A stretch of 46,762 nucleotides of DNA from Aneurinibacillus thermoaerophilus (GTDB taxonomy: Bacteria > Bacillota > Bacilli > Aneurinibacillales > Aneurinibacillaceae), in assembly GCF_900099925.1 (NCBI RefSeq), contig NZ_FNDE01000030.1, positions 1 through 46,762 on the forward strand, in the 5' to 3' direction. A model generated the notes under the pieces. The model worked only from the letters and a program-made list of their open reading frames with translations. It was not told the origin of the DNA and did no database searches. The position numbers were made by a program, and so were the translations under genes. Positions within the stretch are counted from its first letter, which is position 1. Every line of letters starts with the position of its first letter. Of this stretch, positions 1 to 8,882 are shown one piece after another.

Positions 1-238
1 GCCCATCTGTACGCGGCTCAAAGGCCTTTCCATGCCGAACCATGCGGTTCGGCATCCTATCCGGTATTAGCTCCGGTTTCCCGGAGTTATCCCGGTCGTA
101 CAGGCAGGTTGCCTACGTGTTACTCACCCGTCCGCCGCTAACCTCAGGAATGCAAGCACTCCATCGGTTCGCTCGACTTGCATGTATTAGGCACGCCGCC
201 AGCGTTCGTCCTGAGCCAGGATCAAACTCTCCAAAAAA
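1..238 (-). rRNA. 16S ribosomal RNA, 5' end (partial)
   Basis: The minus strand carries the universal 16S start GGAGAGTTTGATCCTGGCTC (complement at about 213-232), followed by the conserved helix-3 region and variable region V1. The mature 5' end is placed six bases upstream of GGAGAG by analogy with Bacillus. The gene runs off the left edge, so only about 238 nt are present and transcription leaves the window. The V1/V2 sequence and the CCTTGAAAACTGAAC leader motif resemble Aneurinibacillus-type Firmicutes; a database comparison would settle the genus. Confidence 0.97.
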
Positions 239-434
239 GTTGAAGATTGATACGCAAGCTCGTAAGCTAGCTCATAAAGAAAGAATGTTTTTCGGGCCCC
301 ATAAAAGTGCCTGAAATCAACTTTGAAGCTGACCTTCACTTTCACGGGATATTTACCTCGCACACAAACGAGTGTCACTGTTCAGTTTTCAAGGAACTTC
401 TTTTATTTCGCCTCTTTTTAGCGGCGACTTTTTT

Positions 435-463
435 ATCTTATTATAACCTAAGATTTTTGTCAA
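435..463 (-). promoter_or_regulatory. rRNA promoter (proximal)
   Basis: On the minus strand a perfect -35 TTGACA (458-463), 17 bp spacer and -10 TAAGAT (435-440) lie about 200 bp upstream of the 16S 5' end. It is one of three tandem promoter-like elements, the usual arrangement for Bacillales rrn operons. Confidence 0.6.
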
Positions 464-519
464 CAACTTTTTTTGCTGCTTTTATGTTGATTTCTTGTTG
501 TGTTGTTATGAAAAGGTTC

Positions 520-547
520 ATTATAACAAAGCAAACTTTGAAAGCAA
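520..547 (-). promoter_or_regulatory. rRNA promoter (middle)
   Basis: A perfect -10 TATAAT (520-525, minus) is preceded after 16 bp by TTGCTT (542-547). It lies between two other promoter-like elements upstream of the 16S gene. Confidence 0.5.
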
Positions 548-577
548 GTTTTTTGCCTCGTTACAGCGACAAGAAAT

Positions 578-607
578 AATCTATCACAGGGTCTTTCTGT
601 ATGTCAA
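578..607 (-). promoter_or_regulatory. rRNA promoter (distal)
   Basis: A perfect -35 TTGACA (602-607, minus), 18 bp spacer and TAGATT -10 (578-583). It is the outermost of three tandem elements driving the rRNA operon that leaves the window on the left. Confidence 0.5.
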
Positions 608-641
608 CACCTTTTATTATTTTTTACTTTTTTAAAAGAAA

Positions 642-661
642 AAGGGCGGCTTACCACCCTT
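642..661 (-). terminator. intrinsic terminator of the ydcC-like gene
   Basis: The minus strand shows a G/C-rich stem of about 8 bp with one mismatch (AAGGGTGG / CCGCCCTT) followed by TTTTC, overlapping the stop codon of the lipoprotein gene. It also separates this gene from the rRNA promoters. Confidence 0.5.
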
Positions 662-1676
662 ATTTCCCAACCTGATTAAACATGGATTTTGCAACCTCAA
701 TCATTTCTTCTTGCGGCATTTCTCCAGACAATGTATATTCTACTCCATCATGATCCCAGCGTAACGTTTTCTTAGCATCACCAGTCATTATCCCGATGGT
801 GTAGCCCAGGTCTATAGGATCTCCTGTCACAAAGCTTGCAGTCGTTGCCTGAGATTTATTTTCCATAATATTGAAAGAATACGTTCCTTGATACCTTAAA
901 ACAATTTGGTAGCCATCTTCATCTTTTACTCTTGTTATTCCTTTTAACGATACGCCCTTAGGAAGATACATCGGCTCAATAAGCCCAAAGCTACTCTCAT
1001 GCTTTCTGGCAGTAGCATCTGCTACAACCGGCACTGAATCCAAAATTGCCGCCTGCATGTTACGTTCTTTGTCAAAAGCATCTTTATCAAATTTCGGATT
1101 TAACTCAAAAGAACTATATTGTACTGTTATCATTGAGTTCATATTGCTGTCCATTACGTCAACGCGTACAGGCTCCAAAGATTTATTTAAAACAATTTTT
1201 TGGGTTGTAAGCGAACGATTTTGGTAATCGGCTTTTACTTCAAAAGTGTAGTTTTCTCCTTCACCTTGAAACTTTCTTGCTGTGTCATTTACAATGCTTT
1301 TCGCCAACGACTCATACAAATAAACCTGTCCATGCTTTTCAGGCCACTCGCTTTGAAAACGAAAACTTTTGTTCAAATGTGGAGTTAAAACAAAGACTCC
1401 TTCCTCATTCCGCAAAATAATCTGCGTAATGTTCCGCTGCTTCGACGTTAAAGCAATCCGATAAAAGTTTGGCTTTTTATACCATACTTCCACTTCATAT
1501 TCCTGAGGAGTCTTGCCGGTTTGCAGTAAAAGAGATGCTCTAGATTTATACCCTGACATCTTTTCCACTTGTTTCGCTAAATCCCCTGCTACATCTTCGG
1601 ATGACTTCGAACCGCAACCGACCAGAGCCAGACATAACAGCGATAATAAAACAAACAATGAAAAAACGCGTTTCAA
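660..1676 (-). CDS. LolA-like outer-membrane-lipoprotein-carrier-fold lipoprotein (YdcC family)
   Basis: About 338 residues. The N-terminus is a lipoprotein signal peptide (MKRVFSLFVLLSLLCLALVG then Cys) with lipobox LVGC, so the protein should be anchored outside the cytoplasmic membrane. The rest matches the LolA/LppX-like fold of Bacillus YdcC, a membrane protein expressed under sporulation control in B. subtilis. A TTG start at 1674-1676 was chosen because GAAGGAG lies 8 bases upstream and it puts the signal peptide at the very N-terminus; an in-frame ATG at 1862 would overlap nnr and lacks this support. It follows nnr by 46 bp, probably in one acpS-nnr-ydcC unit, matching the acpS-ydcC neighbourhood known in Bacillus. 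The exact cargo or ligand is unknown. Confidence 0.8.
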   Translation of the reverse strand: MKRVFSLFVLLSLLCLALVGCGSKSSEDVAGDLAKQVEKMSGYKSRASLLLQTGKTPQEYEVEVWYKKPNFYRIALTSKQRNITQIILRNEEGVFVLTPHLNKSFRFQSEWPEKHGQVYLYESLAKSIVNDTARKFQGEGENYTFEVKADYQNRSLTTQKIVLNKSLEPVRVDVMDSNMNSMITVQYSSFELNPKFDKDAFDKERNMQAAILDSVPVVADATARKHESSFGLIEPMYLPKGVSLKGITRVKDEDGYQIVLRYQGTYSFNIMENKSQATTASFVTGDPIDLGYTIGIMTGDAKKTLRWDHDGVEYTLSGEMPQEEMIEVAKSMFNQVGK

Positions 1677-1722
1677 GTTTTCAACTCCTTCGCCTTTTTT
1701 TCGACAAAGGAGGGATCCCATG

Positions 1723-3291
1723 TCAATTTCCTGGGAAATCTGTACGAAATGAGTCGCCTGCAAACGACAGTTTTTGAAGCGCCGGCCCGATCGCGTCGAT
1801 AATATCGCCCGCCAATGTGGCGTACATCGACTTTGCACCACAAATTTCGCCAGCCAGTCCATGGATAAACACAGCCAACTGAATGCCCGATTCTATATCT
1901 TCGGTTTGTGCCAGCATTCCCGCCAGCATTCCTGTCAAAACATCTCCGCTACCGCCTTTGGCAAGTGCAGCGCTTCCCGTCGGGTTTACAAAAATCCTAC
2001 CATCAGGAGTGGCGATTAAAGTGTATGTTCCTTTTAGTACCACGTAAACCTGGTACTTTTGGGCAAATTCACGCGCATAACCGACCCTGTCTTTTTCAAC
2101 ATCTGCCGTTTTGCATCCGCATAATCTGCCCATTTCTCCCGGATGAGGCGTCAAAATAACCGGACTTTTCTTAGCGCGAAGGATGGAAAGGTCTTCGGAA
2201 AGTAAATTCAAAGCGTCAGCATCCAAAATAAGCGGCACATCAACCATGCGAATAATTTCGCTAAGCCACTGATTCCCTCCTGTCCATTTACCTAGACCTG
2301 GACCGATAGCCACAACGTCAAATGAAGAAACACGCTGCTTTAAAAAAGCATAACTCCCGCACGCAAAGTGTCCTGATTCAGCCGGCCATTCCCAGAAGAC
2401 AGGCTCGTTAATTTTACCGGCCACGATTGGCAACGCCGGTTCCGGGATCGCCAACGTTAATAAACCGCAGCCCGTCCTAAGCCCGGCAGCCGCAGAAAGT
2501 ACAGGTGCTCCTGTCATCTCTTTTGAACCTGCAATTATCAACGCATGACCATACGTTCCTTTGTGTGAAAAGCGCGGACGCTGGGGCAATTTCTTCTGCA
2601 TTCCTTCAGCCGTAAGCAGTTGATCTTTCAACACAAATTCACTCGTCGCCCGTGAAGGTATAGAGATATCAGCTACTACCAATTCACCAACATAAGCTGC
2701 GCCCGGATACAAAAAATGTCCCCACTTCGGAAAAGCGAATGTTACCGTGAGATCGGCTTGAACCGCATGTTGCAACGTTTTCCCTGTATCGCTGTCTACC
2801 CCTGTTGGAATATCAACCGCCACTACTTTACTCTCACATTGCTGAAGTTGTTCAATTACAAGAGGATAAGGAGGACGTAACTCTCCTCGTGTGCCTGTTC
2901 CTAACAAGGCATCAATAATGACGCGCGCTTCACGCATATCTGCCTTTAGTGCTTCATTTTGTCCTTCCCGCCATTCGCGTATGGTATAACCACAGTTCAG
3001 CAACATGTCCACTTGACGTCTGCAATCTTCGCTTCGCTTGTTCTCTTCTCCGAATAACCAAACCGAAACATCGCGCCCTCGGTTCATCAAATGACGTGCA
3101 ACAACCAATCCATCCCCACCGTTATTTCCGGGCCCTGCAAGAATAACGATGTTGCCGTAAGGCCACCGTTTTTCCACTTCCCTGACGACTGCAACCCCTG
3201 CGTTTTCCATGAGAACGAGGCTTGGAATACCGATTTGCTCAATGGTGAACCGGTCAATCTCACGCATCTGCTGTGCGCTCACCACGTACAT
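1723..3291 (-). CDS. nnr: Bifunctional NAD(P)H-hydrate epimerase / ADP-dependent NAD(P)H-hydrate dehydratase
   Basis: 522 residues, the full length of the fused Nnr enzyme. The N-terminal YjeF_N domain (about 1-215) contains the GPGNNGGDGL nucleotide-binding loop and interconverts R and S epimers of hydrated NAD(P)H. The C-terminal ribokinase-like domain (about 230-510) has TPHPGEMGRL and the NPTGSAALAKGGSGDVLTG signature of the ADP-dependent dehydratase. Together they repair hydrated NAD(P)H in the cytosol. The start at 3291 has AGGAGGGA a few bases upstream. It lies 63 bp after acpS, a common Firmicute pairing. Confidence 0.96.
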   Translation of the reverse strand: MYVVSAQQMREIDRFTIEQIGIPSLVLMENAGVAVVREVEKRWPYGNIVILAGPGNNGGDGLVVARHLMNRGRDVSVWLFGEENKRSEDCRRQVDMLLNCGYTIREWREGQNEALKADMREARVIIDALLGTGTRGELRPPYPLVIEQLQQCESKVVAVDIPTGVDSDTGKTLQHAVQADLTVTFAFPKWGHFLYPGAAYVGELVVADISIPSRATSEFVLKDQLLTAEGMQKKLPQRPRFSHKGTYGHALIIAGSKEMTGAPVLSAAAGLRTGCGLLTLAIPEPALPIVAGKINEPVFWEWPAESGHFACGSYAFLKQRVSSFDVVAIGPGLGKWTGGNQWLSEIIRMVDVPLILDADALNLLSEDLSILRAKKSPVILTPHPGEMGRLCGCKTADVEKDRVGYAREFAQKYQVYVVLKGTYTLIATPDGRIFVNPTGSAALAKGGSGDVLTGMLAGMLAQTEDIESGIQLAVFIHGLAGEICGAKSMYATLAGDIIDAIGPALQKLSFAGDSFRTDFPGN

Positions 3292-3354
3292 ATCATTCCC
3301 TCCTAACCCGCGTTATATATGTATGTCCGGCCATCCGCCGATATGCAGACAAGT

Positions 3355-3738
3355 CTACCGCTTCTCTAAAATGCACTGGGCAACTGCGTATTGCTCACTA
3401 TGCGAAATCGATAAATGGCAACAGCATTCGCTGTATCCAGTAATGTCATGAAGGAAACTACTTCTTATTACAACAATCGGTCTTCCCCCATTTTCGGGGA
3501 TAATTTCTGCATCTCGAAACGAAAAACGTTTACCAATGCCCGTGCCCAGTGCTTTGGCAATCGCTTCTTTTGCCGCATAGCGCCCTGCCACAAATTCAGC
3601 TCTTCTTGCTTTCGCTTCCGGTATATACCCAATCTCCCGTTCCGTGAAAATCCGATTCAGAAAGCTTTTTTCTTGCCTTGCAAGAATTTTTCTAATGCGG
3701 TCAAGTTCTACAATATCAATGCCCATACCGATAATCAT
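3355..3738 (-). CDS. acpS: Holo-[acyl-carrier-protein] synthase
   Basis: 127 residues, normal for AcpS. It transfers 4'-phosphopantetheine from CoA to the serine of apo-ACP. The Mg-binding motif GIDIVELDRI sits near residues 6-15 and the second motif RYAAKEAIAKALGTG in the middle, as in the trimeric Bacillus-type enzyme. The ATG at 3738 is preceded by GGGGAAGGA; a longer in-frame reading from 3798 adds about 20 residues not seen in the family. It heads the acpS-nnr-ydcC cluster. Confidence 0.95.
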   Translation of the reverse strand: MIIGMGIDIVELDRIRKILARQEKSFLNRIFTEREIGYIPEAKARRAEFVAGRYAAKEAIAKALGTGIGKRFSFRDAEIIPENGGRPIVVIRSSFLHDITGYSECCCHLSISHSEQYAVAQCILEKR

Positions 3739-3932
3739 GCGTTCTTCCTTCCCCTCGTTTTTTATCATTATAAGTGATTGCCAGCAAGAACACATCATCT
3801 ACGCCATGCTCATAACTGAAGCCACAACCACTGCTTCGCTTTTTTACGCTTCGGTGACGGGCAGAAAGGCAAAAGACGTAAAGGAAGCAAAGGCGTATTA
3901 TTGATCATCAATATCTCTGTTTCTTGCACATT

Positions 3933-3969
3933 AAAAAAATTGCAGCCAGTCCTTCACTGGACTGGCTGC
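3933..3969 (-). terminator. intrinsic terminator of the amidase gene
   Basis: A perfect 11-bp stem GCAGCCAGTCC/GGACTGGCTGC with a 6-nt loop (3942-3969) is followed on the minus strand by a run of T (complement of 3933-3939). It starts 10 bp after the amidase stop codon. Confidence 0.9.
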
Positions 3970-3978
3970 TTGTAAAAA

Positions 3979-5763
3979 CTAATGTTGTTCTACATATTCG
4001 CGGAGAGCGGTGTACAATGCATCCGCCACGCGTTGTTGAAATTCGTCTTTTGCCATTTCCTTCGCTTCCGTCGGGTTGGTAATAAATCCGACTTCAACTA
4101 AAACAGCTGGCATTTTTGTATTTTTGATAACATAGAACTTTGCTGTTTTTACTTTTCGATCATAAAACCCGGTAGCTTCTACAAAGTACTTGTGTATTGT
4201 TTGGGCGTATTCTTTGCTCTTCTCGGTGTAATAATACGTTTCGGTTCCTTTGGCGCTCGCCGAAGTGGCCGAATTGATATGAACAGAAATGAACAGATCA
4301 GCATTTTCCTTGTTTGCCAATTCTACACGTTCTGCCAAGGTGGGATACGTATCTCCCTCGCGCGTCATAATAACCTGAAACTTGGAATCTGCCCGCAATT
4401 TGTTAGCCAAACGTTGCGCTATTCCTAGCGTCAAATCTTTCTCCTTTAGGCCGTTACCTCCCGCTCCCGAGTCGGTACCGCCATGGCCCGCATCAACAAC
4501 AATCTTCACCTTTTCTTTAGAGGACAACCGAGCCACTGGTGGTACAGAAGTCGGTGTATTAACATTGTCTTCGGACGGACTTGTCACAGAACCTTCGCCA
4601 CCATTAGATGGTTCAATAACAGCCGGAACATCCGGTGATTGCGTTGCTGGGGGGACAGGTACCGGAGGCTGCGGATACTGTACATCTTTCAACCTTACTT
4701 GAATGCCATCCTGATTCGAAACCAAGTCATACTTCGCCGAACCGACCAATTCCATCACTACGCGAACTGTATCTGGAGAAAACTGACTATACCGTACTTC
4801 TTTTATTGCGGAATTCGCCTCTCCGTTAAGCGGAAGCGGTGACGCAATCGCTAACTGCGCGTTCTGCACATCGATTACAATACGAAACGGTGCTTTCATG
4901 ACTTGATCTTTTGCTCGGGGCTTTCCAATTGTTTTAATTTCTAATACATTTCCAGATTGGCTAATCCCCGTTACCTTTATTTTAGCTGGTGCTTCCGGCT
5001 TTGCTTCCGGCTTCTTGGGCTGCTCCTCCGATGCCGGGCGCTCCGCCTGAGACGTTAGAGTATAGATAGTCTTACTCGCGTTCCAGCTGCCCGTGCCATG
5101 AACAAGTTCTGCAAGAAAGGATAACGGCACTGTAATTTTGTTATCAATTTTTTTGTATAAACCCGCAGACACTGTTTTTGCTTCCCCGTCTTTTATAAAC
5201 ACAACCTTATCTTTTTGCGACTTTATAGTATATCCGGTAGATGCAGCAATTTTTTGCGCATCGACAAAATATGTACCGTTATGATTGTATATATCGGCAG
5301 CGACAGCTTGTCCATTTATGCGAAGCTGTACAGGATTGTTCAAAATAACGCTTTTCGTCTTTTCTTCCCAGCCGACTTCCATCCCCAACAATTCTCCTAC
5401 AGCCCGGAAAGGAAGAAACGTCCGATTGCTAATAATAACCGGAGCTACATCAAGTTTTTTATTTGAACTATTCACACGTGCCGTTTTGGAATGAATCGTT
5501 AACTCCACTTTTTTGCTGCCATTTGATACGGTCACCCGGCGTGTTTTCGCGTCCCATTCAACTTTCATTCCCATGCCTTCCTGCACAATATAAATCGGTA
5601 CAAGCATACGGCCGTTTATCAATTGGGGAGGAACATCCGGTTTTATCCGTTTGCCATTCATCCACAATTGAATCGAGGCATTAGAAGCAGCCTGAACGGT
5701 AGCAGACCATACGCCTAGCAAAAGAAAAAGAAATATCCCTATCCTCCGCCACGCTTTTTTCAT
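3979..5763 (-). CDS. N-acetylmuramoyl-L-alanine amidase with copper-amine-oxidase-like N-terminal and AMIN domains
   Basis: About 594 residues and exported by a Sec signal peptide (MKKAWRRIGIFLFLLLGVW, ending near TVQA). Domains in order: two copper-amine-oxidase N-terminal-like repeats (about 35-250), which in these bacteria are wall- or surface-binding modules without oxidase activity; an AMIN domain (about 265-365); a proline/serine linker; and a C-terminal Amidase_3 zinc domain (about 415-590) with DAGHGGTDSGA, TREGD, ISVHIN and EVGFITN, supplying the His/Glu zinc ligands and the catalytic Glu. It cleaves the bond between MurNAc and the stem peptide. The ATG at 5763 is preceded by GAGAGG; the upstream in-frame ATG at 5784 has no ribosome site. 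It appears monocistronic with its own terminator. Confidence 0.93.
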   Translation of the reverse strand: MKKAWRRIGIFLFLLLGVWSATVQAASNASIQLWMNGKRIKPDVPPQLINGRMLVPIYIVQEGMGMKVEWDAKTRRVTVSNGSKKVELTIHSKTARVNSSNKKLDVAPVIISNRTFLPFRAVGELLGMEVGWEEKTKSVILNNPVQLRINGQAVAADIYNHNGTYFVDAQKIAASTGYTIKSQKDKVVFIKDGEAKTVSAGLYKKIDNKITVPLSFLAELVHGTGSWNASKTIYTLTSQAERPASEEQPKKPEAKPEAPAKIKVTGISQSGNVLEIKTIGKPRAKDQVMKAPFRIVIDVQNAQLAIASPLPLNGEANSAIKEVRYSQFSPDTVRVVMELVGSAKYDLVSNQDGIQVRLKDVQYPQPPVPVPPATQSPDVPAVIEPSNGGEGSVTSPSEDNVNTPTSVPPVARLSSKEKVKIVVDAGHGGTDSGAGGNGLKEKDLTLGIAQRLANKLRADSKFQVIMTREGDTYPTLAERVELANKENADLFISVHINSATSASAKGTETYYYTEKSKEYAQTIHKYFVEATGFYDRKVKTAKFYVIKNTKMPAVLVEVGFITNPTEAKEMAKDEFQQRVADALYTALREYVEQH

Positions 5764-5917
5764 CCATATCCTCTCTTTCTCCATAGTTTTACACTTCTAC
5801 TCTCGTTTCGACAAATAAACATATTTATTGGAAGCATTTTCTCTCATTGTACTACTTCTTTCTCTAAGATTGAACAATTTTCCCATACAAAAAGGCCGCA
5901 TGTTTCTAAGATAAAAC

Positions 5918-6937
5918 TTACTTCAATTTCCTTTTTGGATGATTTCCATTAAAGAGAAAAAAGCGCATTAAAAAGTATAAGACTGGAATTAAAAGACAAA
6001 GACTTATGATGAACGCAACCACAAGCAAAAGTCCCAACTGTGAGCTGGTAACGCTGGCACGAATCATCAAATATGGGTACAGCAGATAAGGCATATGGGA
6101 TACTCCATAACCAAAAAATGCGAATCCAAACTGCAACATAACCATAATAAACGCTGTCCCCAGCGCCTGACGCTGGGCGATAAAATAGACAGCAATTACA
6201 AAAAAAAGCAAAGAAGCAATAAACATCCAGCTGACGTCAATCATTTGACCAAAATGCCAAGCATTGTGAGCACGTAGTGTTATAAATACAATTACGCTTG
6301 CCAGAAGGGTCGGACCGCTCCAAAAGAGTGCGAAACGACGCAACAATTCCATTGCTTCAGTGTTCCCGACCTTATTAGCGTAATACGTAAGAAAACTAGT
6401 GCTAATAAACAACACACTAACAATTGCCAGAAGAACTACCGCCCATGAATAAGGACTGGTAAACAGCAAGCCCGGCGTAAATGCCATATATCCTTCTGGT
6501 TGCTCCGTAATGAATCCCCCTTCTGAAATCGTAAAAACGGTAGATAAAGATGCGGGAATTAACAGGCCTGTAATTCCGTAAATGAATAAATAACTTAGAT
6601 TTTCCCGCGCACCAAAATGGGCAAGCGCATAGAAAAATCCGCGTACAACCAATAACATAAGCGCAACGCTCCCTGGTACCAAAAATACTGCGCCATAATA
6701 GGTTGCAGCATCTGGGAAGAAACCGATGAGTCCGGCAAAAAAGAAAACAAGAAAAACATTCGCTATCCCCCAGACAGGGGAAAGATAACGGGCAATAATA
6801 CCATTTATAATATGATCTTTCTTTTTCCACTTTCCGTAAAAAAAGAAGAAGCCGGCACCAAAATCAATGGAGGCAACAATTAAATATCCGTATAAAAACG
6901 TCCACAGTACTGAAATCCCAATGGCTTCATACGACAT
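5918..6937 (-). CDS. Cytochrome bd quinol oxidase subunit II-like protein (CydB family), without adjacent CydA
   Basis: 339 residues with eight or more hydrophobic segments and the CydB opening (IDFGAGFFFFYGKWK, then ARYLSPVWGIANVF). CydB stabilises the haem-bearing CydA in terminal bd oxidases that reduce O2 to water in the cytoplasmic membrane. Here no cydA or cydCD gene flanks it, and both neighbours belong to other processes. ATG at 6937 follows GGGAGGGAGAAACGGT. Either it works with a CydA encoded elsewhere or it is a diverged orphan paralogue; the family assignment is firmer than the role. Confidence 0.75.
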   Translation of the reverse strand: MSYEAIGISVLWTFLYGYLIVASIDFGAGFFFFYGKWKKKDHIINGIIARYLSPVWGIANVFLVFFFAGLIGFFPDAATYYGAVFLVPGSVALMLLVVRGFFYALAHFGARENLSYLFIYGITGLLIPASLSTVFTISEGGFITEQPEGYMAFTPGLLFTSPYSWAVVLLAIVSVLFISTSFLTYYANKVGNTEAMELLRRFALFWSGPTLLASVIVFITLRAHNAWHFGQMIDVSWMFIASLLFFVIAVYFIAQRQALGTAFIMVMLQFGFAFFGYGVSHMPYLLYPYLMIRASVTSSQLGLLLVVAFIISLCLLIPVLYFLMRFFLFNGNHPKRKLK

Positions 6938-7136
6938 ACCGTTTCTCCCTCCCTATTCTAGTGCCTCGCTTTTTGAACTTTAGCCGTATCATACTTTTCT
7001 CGAGCAATGGAAAACCTTACCACCTTTTTTTATACCATCTATTCTCCAATCACAATTATAGCAGGAACATCACTTTAAGCGTGGTAAAAACGGCAGTTCT
7101 TGATATATTATGCCACCAAATGGCATCAGTCAGGGC

Positions 7137-7172
7137 AGAAAAAAAGCAGGCGTCCCAAGAAAACACCTGCTT
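7137..7172 (-). terminator. intrinsic terminator of motAB
   Basis: On the minus strand AAGCAGG...CCTGCTT (7-bp stem, about 15-nt loop) is followed by a T run (complement of 7137-7145). It overlaps the motB stop codon. Confidence 0.85.
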
Positions 7173-7942
7173 TATGGCTTGCTTTGTGGTTTTTGCGCGT
7201 CCGCGGCCGCCGCTTTTGAACTTAAAATCATAATTTCCACTCGGCGGTTTTTAGCTCGGTTTTCCGGCGTATCATTCGGAGCTACCGGGTGATATTCACC
7301 GTAACCTGCGCCTGAAAGACGCTCTGGTTTAATCTTATATTCCTCCGCAAGATAACGAACTAGATTCATAGCGCGAGCGGCAGAAAGCTCCCAGTTAGAA
7401 GGATATCGTGCGTTATGAATCGGAACATTATCCGTATGCCCCTCAATCCGCAACGGATTGTCGATAGAATTAATAAAATTAAACATATCCTTAATAACCT
7501 TCTTCGCTTCCGGTTGCAGCGTAGCATCGCCAATCGCGAACAAAACGGTTCCAGTAATCGTTACGTTAATCCCGTTCTGGTCTATGTTAATTTTCACGTT
7601 TTTATCCAAGCCTTTGGCCTGCGTATATTGCTCCATTTTTTCTTTAATTTGTTCAAACCGTTCTTGTTCGGATGGAACTTCGTTCTTTTTCTTTTCCTTC
7701 CCTGTATTTATGTTTGCCGAAGAAAGCGCAGCTGAGCCGGGCGCCGGCATTACAAGTGAAGCACCCGATCCTGTTATCTGGCTAAATGATTCCCGCAAAG
7801 CCTGGAATTTCTTCGCGTCAACCGCGCTCATAGAAAAAAGAATAAGAAAAACAATAAACAATAAAGTGATAAAGTCAGCATAGGATATCAGCCAACGCTC
7901 TAAATTAACATGACTATCATGCTTCTGCCTCTTTCTGAACAT
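7172..7942 (-). CDS. motB: Flagellar motor stator protein MotB
   Basis: 256 residues. A short basic N-terminus, one membrane helix with the ion-binding aspartate (YADFITLL, Asp about residue 23), a plug/linker, and a C-terminal OmpA-like peptidoglycan-binding domain (about 140-240) with GHTDNVP and NRRVEI. It anchors the stator to the wall and, with MotA, conducts the ion that powers rotation. The ATG at 7940-7942 lies inside the end of motA, so the two are translationally coupled; longer in-frame starts only add a piece read from within motA. Whether the ion is H+ or Na+ cannot be decided from these residues. Confidence 0.93.
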   Translation of the reverse strand: MFRKRQKHDSHVNLERWLISYADFITLLFIVFLILFSMSAVDAKKFQALRESFSQITGSGASLVMPAPGSAALSSANINTGKEKKKNEVPSEQERFEQIKEKMEQYTQAKGLDKNVKINIDQNGINVTITGTVLFAIGDATLQPEAKKVIKDMFNFINSIDNPLRIEGHTDNVPIHNARYPSNWELSAARAMNLVRYLAEEYKIKPERLSGAGYGEYHPVAPNDTPENRAKNRRVEIMILSSKAAAADAQKPQSKP

Positions 7943-8720
7943 GTGCTTCTTCACCGCCCGCCTTTGTATTCCGATGCGCTTCAGAAAGGAAGACAAGCAG
8001 CTTCTCACGTAACGCAACCGGGTTCATTCCTTGCTGCACACCAATGATACCTTCAAGGGCGATTGTCAAATAAAGCACTTCATCTTTTGACTTTGCCTTC
8101 AACTTCTCGGCAAAGGGAAAGAAGAATAAGTTTGCAAACGCCACCCCATAAAGCGTGGCAAGAAAAGCAGCGCTAATGGATGGCCCCAATGACTCTGGTT
8201 CATTCAAATGTGTCATAATCACTACCATATGCATAACGGTTCCCAAAATCCCGATGGTGGGGCAATAACCGCCCGCGTTCTCAAAAATTTTGGCGCCGTG
8301 CTGATGGCGAGTTTCCATAGCAGAAATATCATACTCCAGCATTTCTCCTATGATCGATTGATCGACCCCGTCAACCGCACTACGTAATCCTCTTACAATA
8401 AAAGGATTATCGATCTTTTCTATCTCCTGCTCAAGCGAAAGCAATCCTTCACGACGTGCCTTCCCTGCCAATTGCTCCATTTGGTTAATCAGGCCCATAT
8501 AATCCAATTTCTGTTCAGTAAACAGTTTCTTAAAGAGCTTGGGCACTTTTTTCAATTCGCTCGTAGGCAGCGAAAGAATGACCGCTCCCATGGTTCCACC
8601 AAGAACCAGTACAAATGAAGACGCGCTCCAGAGGAGATTCAGATTTCCTCCATCATAGAAAAAACCGAACGCCGCAGCGGCTAAAGCTACAAGAATTCCG
8701 ATAATTGAGGCTAAATCCAT
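7917..8720 (-). CDS. motA: Flagellar motor stator protein MotA
   Basis: 267 residues with four membrane helices and the large cytoplasmic loop of MotA/PomA proteins, including the conserved segment PTIGILGTVMHMV before helix 3. Pairs with MotB to form the ion-conducting stator. ATG at 8720 is preceded by GGGGATG. It is the first gene of a two-gene operon behind a sigma-D-like promoter and overlaps motB by 26 bp. Confidence 0.94.
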   Translation of the reverse strand: MDLASIIGILVALAAAAFGFFYDGGNLNLLWSASSFVLVLGGTMGAVILSLPTSELKKVPKLFKKLFTEQKLDYMGLINQMEQLAGKARREGLLSLEQEIEKIDNPFIVRGLRSAVDGVDQSIIGEMLEYDISAMETRHQHGAKIFENAGGYCPTIGILGTVMHMVVIMTHLNEPESLGPSISAAFLATLYGVAFANLFFFPFAEKLKAKSKDEVLYLTIALEGIIGVQQGMNPVALREKLLVFLSEAHRNTKAGGEEAHVQKEAEA

Positions 8721-8776
8721 TTGACATCCCCTATTTCTCTCGATAGTTCTCTTTTCATTACAATGTTCTTATATAT

Positions 8777-8804
8777 GTATCGGCACAAATGAGACAAAAT
8801 CAAG
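8777..8804 (-). promoter_or_regulatory. sigma-D (flagellar) promoter for motAB
   Basis: On the minus strand GCCGATAC (8777-8784) matches the sigma-D -10 consensus GCCGATAT at 7 of 8 positions. A spacer of exactly 15 bp precedes CTTGA (8800-8804; consensus CTAAA). It lies about 60 bp upstream of the motA start, as expected for late flagellar genes. Confidence 0.6.
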
Positions 8805-8882
8805 ACTATTTGAGCAAGATAGGACTAAAGTAAAAAAGAGATTTTTTACCTATCGATATCCGGGGTTTTGACAGCGATACTT

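Noticed and set aside
42-579. Short plus- and minus-strand frames over the 16S gene and its leader
   Set aside because: They lie in rRNA or promoter DNA, lack ribosome sites and show no protein-like composition.
3644-3904. Plus-strand frame over the acpS start and following gap
   Set aside because: Opposite a firm gene, no ribosome site, low-complexity product.
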